DNA of 64,000 bases from Lingula anatina (taxonomy: Eukaryota; Brachiopoda; Lingulata; Lingulida; Lingulidae), in the NCBI RefSeq assembly GCF_001039355.2, contig NW_019775620.1, positions 208,653 through 272,652 of the forward strand, in the 5' to 3' direction. Of the stretch, positions 60,519 through 64,000 are shown in pieces (the first letter of the stretch is position 1; every line of letters begins with the position of its first letter). The translations under genes and the position numbers were made by a program. The notes below the pieces were generated by a model, which worked only from the letters and a program-made list of their open reading frames with translations, was not told where the DNA came from and did no database searches.

Positions 60519-62738
60519 AGGCAGGTGCGGCTTTTGTCTTCGGGAGAATATTGCACCAATTCACTCCACCTTATCATTCATTGATCAAAACACATAAAAA
60601 AAGAGTACGCCAAAGAGAAAAAACCTTTCCTGATACTGAATTATCCTTGAAATCACTAGTTTTCCATAAATGTTTTCCGGCAAGCAAAATATTTCCCCCA
60701 AATTCCACGTGTCCCGGAAACAGATACCGCTAATTTTCTGTCCATCATTGAGTTTTCAAAGAATTTCGGTGCTTCCATCTCTTTCCGTTCAATAATGTGA
60801 CTACTGTGAACCTATCGCATCTTGTCGTTCTCAATCCAGGACGAAATATTTAAGATTGGACGGGAATATTCATGAACATATGTGTTCCAATTTGGTACCT
60901 AGATTTGCCGTTTGCTGAGCTTTTTAAAATTTCTACAAAACGGAAACTGCAATTCAGGAATAGCAGATGTTGGTGAATTGATACTTTACGTCAAAAGGTC
61001 GATACAAGACGAAGATGGAAATTATGTGAGATGCTTGTAAGACACAAAAAGAGAGAGAGAGAGAGAAAGAGAGAGATGGCCCTCACAGAAGAGAAGAACC
61101 TTAGAAATGAAATATAGTTGTGCTTAAAAATTAAGGACTCAGATCAACGTACAGAAACCCTGATAAAAATACCCTGACTTCTGGACAACTGTTGGATCCA
61201 TTACTGACACTTTGCTTAACTTTATTTATCTTGTCCCATAATAAAAGCAAGCACAAATAAGGCAAAGAAGGTATTGAATACACTAAAAATCACGGAAGAT
61301 CATTTCTGAGAATGTCAGGACATATCCCACTGAGAATGAAGACTCATTTAAAAGGGATCCCGTCTGTACGATCCATATGTTTGCTCTTTCGTACGCGTTC
61401 GTGTCCTCGGTCAACAGTACTCCTATTCAGATTGGCGACGGCCAATTGATATCTCCATACCTAGGATGTGCCCGCGGGTTGATTTTAACGTTTTTACCGG
61501 AAGTTTTTCCCGCCATTCTGGCACGCGTTCAGTGCATTGACCAAGATAAATATGTCTCAACGAAACCTCTGTTTACTATCAATAAAAAGAACACAATGCA
61601 ATGAACATGATGAATAGTGAAATAAACGCACGTAGCCTTAAGCTTCGGTCACATTGTTTTTGTCCTAGTTTCTTAATGAATCAGTGACCGTTTACTTTAG
61701 CCCGATCTATTATAAACTAAGCGTTTTGTAAGGAATGGCAAAGTGTACTTTTGTGCAGCAAACGTGTGTCAAACAAAAACGTTCAGTCCTTGGTTGTGAT
61801 AAAAATCAGCCCCGGGCGTTTCTTGGTCTTATCACTGTTTTTATTTAATTAATTTCAATCTTGATTTTCAGTTTACATAAAATTATGAAACTGCGTATTT
61901 TTAAAATGGGGAGTACAGCACGAATCTTCGAGATTCAAAGTAAAGGGTCAAGTCCCTGTCCAATGTAATTGCAGGGCAAGATCGGAGCGTTTTTTAAGAA
62001 AAATCATAAATTTTTACAATCTGAAACCATACATACCTGTCTGTACCTATCACTGAACATAATTGAATCATGTCATACAAGTAAGTATCTAAGAATACAG
62101 AATAAACATGTATGTGTTTGTTTAAAATAAAAAATTCAAAACAGTAAGCAATGCACTGATTGACTCGATCTGATGAAATTTACTAAGTGTCAGTCAGTTT
62201 TAGCCGCTCGAAGTAAAAAGTAGACAAAAGAGAGAGCTTGACATTTACAGCAGACGCCGATCGTTGTAGCAGTTTTAAAGCCTACAAATGTCTCTGATTC
62301 TGGATATTGAAAAAGGGCCCACAGACACACGTACTGTATGACATTACAGACTTCCCGAGAACAAAGACAGCCAATCACTAATGGAGATCTAAGATAACAG
62401 TCAAGTACAACACCCTGCGACTCCCAGATCGAAATATCGCGTTAGAAGACGAGATTTCCCAATGCTCTCTTTCAAAAATTGCGCGATACCATGTTCGTTT
62501 GAACTTTTCTCAAGGGAGAGACAACCATTCCAACCATTATACAAGCAATATGTTATTAAGAGAGGTAATATGTTCTCTGGCATTAAGTGCATCAAATCAA
62601 TCGGCGTTAATTTATTTTTCTGTAGGTCTGAAGACAAATTGATGGTATTGACATGAAAACTTCCAAGTCTCAAACGTCGATAATGACTTCATATCAGAGA
62701 GAAGCTGGAGAGTGCGCTGAACTGCTATTACCAAGACC

Positions 62739-62786
<48 letters not shown>

Positions 62787-63587
62787 GAGCTCCTTTAAAC
62801 TTTTCAAAAACCTACCAAGACAAGAAGTTGCATTAACAAATAACTATATACATGCGTTATGAACTCGTAATCGTTTTTCGGTTGAGAAGAGCATATGTGA
62901 GGTGGGTGATATGGGAAGTATTTCATGTACACTCCTTTTTAGTCACTGTTTACTTGTTTTTTTTTACCTGCAATCTACACTCAAAAGTATATTTCAAAAC
63001 TGAAATTCACTTAGTCATATTTTCTCATTTATCTTTTAGCATATACTGCTATATTATGTTTTTGTTTTGTAGATTTTGTCATAGACAAATTATATCACTG
63101 AATACCTTTGTTGTGCGTTGGTGTAAAGGATAAATTATTCGGTCTTTTCGATGTTTCGAAAATAAAAAGCCCCGTGATTCTTTGATTATCTTTAAATAAT
63201 ACATCTAACGTTATTGAAAACGAAACAAAACAAAAACGAAACTATATAAAAATATACCTGCTTTTATCTTCACTTTCCGACTGATAATTGTTCCCACCAA
63301 GTTGCTGGCCATGCATCTGTAGCTGGCGATGTGAACGTCGGCTCTAAACGCGCCATCTTGAAATGGCGGGAAATATAAAGAGTTGTTGTGAAGGATTTCT
63401 ATAACACCAGGAATGTTGTCAACAAAACTCCCGTCCTCCTTGGCCCATTCTAAAACAGGGGCTGGGCGCCCAAAGGCGGAACAGTCCAAAAGAGTTCCTT
63501 TTGTGTTGGCGAAGGCCACTTGGCTATGGGTTGGTTCGTAGATGAAAACCGGTCCTCGTGGTCCACTGTTGGTGACATTGGAAAGGA
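37027..63587 (-). CDS. Dscam: Dscam-type cell adhesion receptor (38 coding exons; 5' end outside window)
   Basis: The joined exons give about 2,116 residues with a single open phase, in the order Ig1-Ig9, FN1-FN4, Ig10, FN5, FN6, membrane segment, cytoplasmic tail. This is the exact Dscam/DSCAM layout. Recognisable Dscam motifs are GPVFIYEPT and VGTIISRKV (Ig1), APLSVSVTPTRQ (Ig4), DVISHVNI (Ig5), YIRPMKNVSAVA (Ig6) and NPYATF in the tail. Dscam proteins are homophilic surface receptors that guide and space neurites; in arthropods they also act in immunity. The signal peptide lies beyond 63587. Most Ig and FN domains are split over two exons. I see no duplicated alternative exons for Ig2, Ig3, Ig7 or the membrane segment, so this gene should not make arthropod-style isoform sets. 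The 5.3-kb intron between Ig1 and Ig2 is the largest. Details of each block are in separate entries. Confidence 0.93.
41057..42040 (-). CDS. Dscam: Dscam-type gene: juxtamembrane and transmembrane exons
   Basis: A 42-base exon (41999-42040, EKLPDSLPMDFSLS) is followed by 41057-41218, which encodes PEFYQKIHV, a hydrophobic segment MVPLSLALVLVITISLGTAL and a basic stop-transfer YCKRRHEAMRWK. The small exon is 14 codons and in phase, so it could be optional. Only one membrane exon is seen; insects have two alternatives. Confidence 0.87.
42440..44284 (-). CDS. Dscam: Dscam-type gene: fibronectin III domains 5-6
   Basis: FN5: 44186-44284 (APPRAPTISVAVTTEKSVQV, NWRSGSNGGS) and 43442-43574 (FILMYKADHEDW, CGTQYRFKMKARN). 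FN6: 42772-43000 (LNSWQTDKCPITSFTVKYQV) and 42440-42560 (LHPATWYIMKVIANSDAGST). The phrases CPITSF and ATWY are shared with vertebrate DSCAM FN6. Confidence 0.9.
45848..46405 (-). CDS. Dscam: Dscam-type gene: Ig10 exons
   Basis: Exons 46291-46405 (ARVLTPWKENVMLPCLTVGD, IQWRKR) and 45848-46005 (NSHVKILENGTLEIVDV, YTCQAVNQYGADEI). The first donor is AAAAG|GTTTGG, a weak match to consensus, but phase 2 is kept. Ig10 between FN4 and FN5 is diagnostic of the Dscam family. Confidence 0.88.
46703..46802. repeat. Pure pyrimidine tract (TC)n/(CT)n next to an FN4 splice donor
   Basis: About 100 bases almost entirely C and T on the plus strand, so the intron on the minus strand begins GTGAGAGAGAGGGAGAG. 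It could form triplex DNA. Confidence 0.9.
46804..51633 (-). CDS. Dscam: Dscam-type gene: fibronectin III domains 1-4
   Basis: FN1: 51502-51633 and 51001-51168 (the intron between them begins with GC). FN2: 50541-50611 and 49661-49898. FN3: 49185-49331 and 48714-48869. FN4: 48252-48391 and 46804-46960. Each domain shows the FN3 marks: a Pro-rich start (APSGPPTDIQLK, VPSRPPQSVQA, EPGQPADVKA), a strand-B tryptophan (EVTWQ, RVLWAPP, LITWKKP) and a YxVxVxAxNxxGxG-type end (YSVRMLAVNKLGEG, YALHIQAFNSEGAG, YSLQVLAYTRMGEG). Confidence 0.9.
47808..48005. mobile_element. (TAA)n run with possible SINE-type sequence
   Basis: A (TAA)n run at 47808-47832 is followed by TTTATTCAGCTTATTTTCAA and about 150 bases of non-AT-rich sequence unlike the surrounding intron. 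The layout resembles the tail of a retroposon in reverse orientation. Family not recognised. Confidence 0.35.
48666..48702. repeat. (TC)n-(AC)n microsatellite
   Basis: A short TC run passes into about 11 AC units, ending about a dozen bases before the FN3 donor at 48714. Confidence 0.95.
51627..51791. repeat. Three tandem ~55-bp repeats spanning the FN1 3' splice site
   Basis: Units at 51627-51682, 51683-51736 and 51737-51791 each begin GGTTTTTCTA and contain TTTTTTCTGTTTAAGG(T/C)GGA(T/C)TTACAC. The first unit overlaps the start of the FN1 exon (51633), so on the minus strand the other two units carry look-alikes of its 3' splice site. Confidence 0.8.
51918..53571 (-). CDS. Dscam: Dscam-type gene: Ig8 and Ig9 exons
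   Basis: Exons 53452-53571 and 52932-53126 give Ig8 (VPPRWVVEPSNSF, LLHCQSTGTP, then YYLCHASNG). Exons 52386-52533 and 51918-52066 give Ig9 (PARFDENKRN, ISCDAIGD, then FYVCIAKN, IELTVL). Confidence 0.9.
53722..53761. repeat. (GA)n microsatellite
   Basis: About 20 GA units with one GG break, ending about ten bases from the Ig7 donor. Confidence 0.95.
53772..55313 (-). CDS. Dscam: Dscam-type gene: Ig6 and Ig7 exons
   Basis: Exons 55203-55313 and 54728-54889 give Ig6 (YIRPMKNVSAVAND, IPCYASGFP, then GAYVCTASNN, VHVQVM). Exons 54217-54371 and 53772-53898 give Ig7 (PPRIDRFNFP, VSCMVSSGD, then GNYTCIAQNS). In arthropods Ig7 includes an alternative cluster; none is visible here. (CT)n sequence begins soon after the donor at 53772. 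Confidence 0.9.
54966..55095. repeat. (ATT)n and (GT)n-(GA)n microsatellites
   Basis: An (ATT)n run at 54966-54998 and a compound (GT)n(GA)n run at 55041-55095 lie in the Ig6 intron. Confidence 0.95.
55583..56973 (-). CDS. Dscam: Dscam-type gene: Ig3, Ig4 and Ig5 exons
   Basis: Three single-exon domains: 56692-56973 (Ig3; cysteines in ELPCTATGYP and YICTASN), 56154-56423 (Ig4; APLSVSVTPTRQ, LNCSIHGYP, YQCVASN) and 55583-55879 (Ig5; LKCIASGNP, GDVISHVNI, YRCFAEN). All are phase 1 on both sides, so each could be skipped without frameshift. Confidence 0.92.
57240..57395. mobile_element. TTGGC-rich foldback-like repeat in the Ig2-Ig3 intron
   Basis: Forms of GTTGGC, CCAACTTCG...CGAAGTTGG and GGCCAAT recur in both orientations over about 150 bases, much richer in GC than the intron around it. 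This looks like a small inverted-repeat element. No target-site duplication was recognised. Confidence 0.4.
57403..57983 (-). CDS. Dscam: Dscam-type gene: Ig2 exons
   Basis: Exons 57825-57983 (LIEQYKSYNVRVNDVWAMRG, cysteine in FRCEINPY, tryptophans in ITGWWKS) and 57403-57552 (DDRYSILPSGELHIRNF, cysteine in YRCITNN, LNVIA). In arthropods Ig2 is half encoded by an alternative exon cluster; here each half is single. A foldback-like repeat begins about a dozen bases after the second donor. Confidence 0.9.
60363..60516. repeat. (TG)n-(AG)n and (CT)n microsatellites
   Basis: A TG run passes into an AG run at 60363-60414, with a separate CT run about 60 bases further. Opposite-strand open frames here come from the repeats. 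Confidence 0.95.
62739..62782. repeat. (AAT)n microsatellite
   Basis: About 14 AAT units. Confidence 0.95.
63258..63587 (-). CDS. Dscam: Dscam-type gene: Ig1 exon
   Basis: One exon, 110 codons, phase 1 at both ends. It begins LSNVTNSGPRGPVFIYEPTH, has the Ig cysteines in LLDCSAFGRP and ASYRCMASN, and ends VGTIISRKVKIKA. The acceptor is TTTCAG at 63588-63593 and the donor GCAG|GTATAT. It is the first coding exon in the window; the signal-peptide exon must lie to the right. Confidence 0.92.
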
Positions 63588-64000
63588 CTGAAATGATGAC
63601 ACAAACATTAAAATATTATTGTTTTTTTTTAATACGTGGAATAATATTGTTTTCACAAAATACATGTAGCTATATTGATTTGGAAATATACGTGATTACA
63701 TGGGCATCAAAATAACATTAATAACATTAAGGCTAATACAGTAATGGTTTTATAATCGTTAATTGTTCTAATCTCACTAACAGAAAAGTAACGTGCGCAT
63801 CTATAGAATTAATTCTGAAGCATGCATTTAAAATCCACTGAAAACATTTAATTAAAATACAATTTAGAGTGTTATGATATCATAGAACATAGTTGGCGTA
63901 TAAAGATATTGTGTATTTCGTGTATTCGTGATGTGTATTTCGATGTCCATATTCACTCGGAGCAATATGTTCGAATCGTTAGGCAGTTGTGGCAGGTGAA
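63588..64000. other. Intron upstream of the Ig1 exon
   Basis: AT-rich, begins (minus strand) with the acceptor of the Ig1 exon. No signal-peptide exon seen. Confidence 0.6.

Larger units (their letters stand above)
57984..63257. other. 5.3-kb intron between Ig1 and Ig2 of the Dscam-type gene
   Basis: I see no Ig-like exon in either strand here, so no hidden alternative Ig2 exons were found by eye. Contents: a G13 run at 58321-58333, a compound (TG)n(AG)n run at 60363-60414, a (CT)n run at 60476-60516, a short (GA)n run near 61050-61075 and an (AAT)n run at 62739-62782. Confidence 0.6.

Noticed and set aside
60320-60733. Open frames with long Arg/Glu or Ser/Leu runs
   Set aside because: They are driven by the dinucleotide repeats in the Dscam intron.
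1-64000. Search for tRNA, rRNA, CRISPR arrays and prophage-like genes
   Set aside because: None was recognised; the window has eukaryotic gene structure throughout.

Overview
The window looks like nuclear DNA of a marine-type bilaterian invertebrate. It is AT-rich, with genes split into short exons by introns of 0.1-5 kb bounded by GT..AG, abundant CA/GA/AAT microsatellites, small inverted-repeat elements and no bacterial-style gene packing. The proteins are animal proteins: a Dscam-type adhesion receptor, an UNC-93-type transporter, an ARM/TIR/SAM protein related to SARM1, and two GPI-anchored Ly6-like proteins. The Dscam gene has no arrays of alternative Ig exons, which argues against an insect or crustacean. 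A lophotrochozoan (mollusc, annelid, brachiopod) is my best guess, but the phylum is not proven by anything seen here.

Layout. 1-2.2 kb: N-terminal half of an UNC-93-like gene on the minus strand, continuing out of the window to the left. 2.3-15 kb: no convincing gene; it holds microsatellites, a 176-bp foldback element, a rearranged LINE endonuclease remnant and a 1.05-kb terminal-inverted-repeat element full of GGGGCAAAACGCCC-type motifs. 15.0-20.35 kb, plus strand: a complete ten-exon coding region of 661 residues in the order ARM-TIR-SAM. 20.4-24.7 kb: mostly gene-free, with one possible type II membrane-protein exon. 24.7-28.3 and 28.9-32.7 kb, plus strand: tandem copies of a six-coding-exon gene for secreted, two-domain, GPI-anchored Ly6-like proteins. 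32.7-37.0 kb: no coding exon found, probably partly the 3' UTR of the next gene. 37.0-63.6 kb, minus strand: 38 coding exons of a Dscam-type receptor from Ig1 to the cytoplasmic tail; only the signal-peptide end lies outside the window.

All exon joins given here were checked by hand for reading phase. The Dscam model carries one open phase from Ig1 to the tail with Ig1-Ig9, FN1-FN4, Ig10, FN5-FN6, a membrane segment and a tail of about 460 residues. The Ly6-like pair shows a mosaic of nearly identical and divergent exons that suggests gene conversion. The most interesting item is the ARM-TIR-SAM protein: it has the parts of SARM1 in a different order and keeps a glutamate at the position of the SARM1 catalytic residue, so it is a candidate NAD-cleaving immune or cell-death enzyme.

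The genes do not form a pathway; they are neighbours on a chromosome. No searches were run, so family names rest on motifs read directly from the translations.
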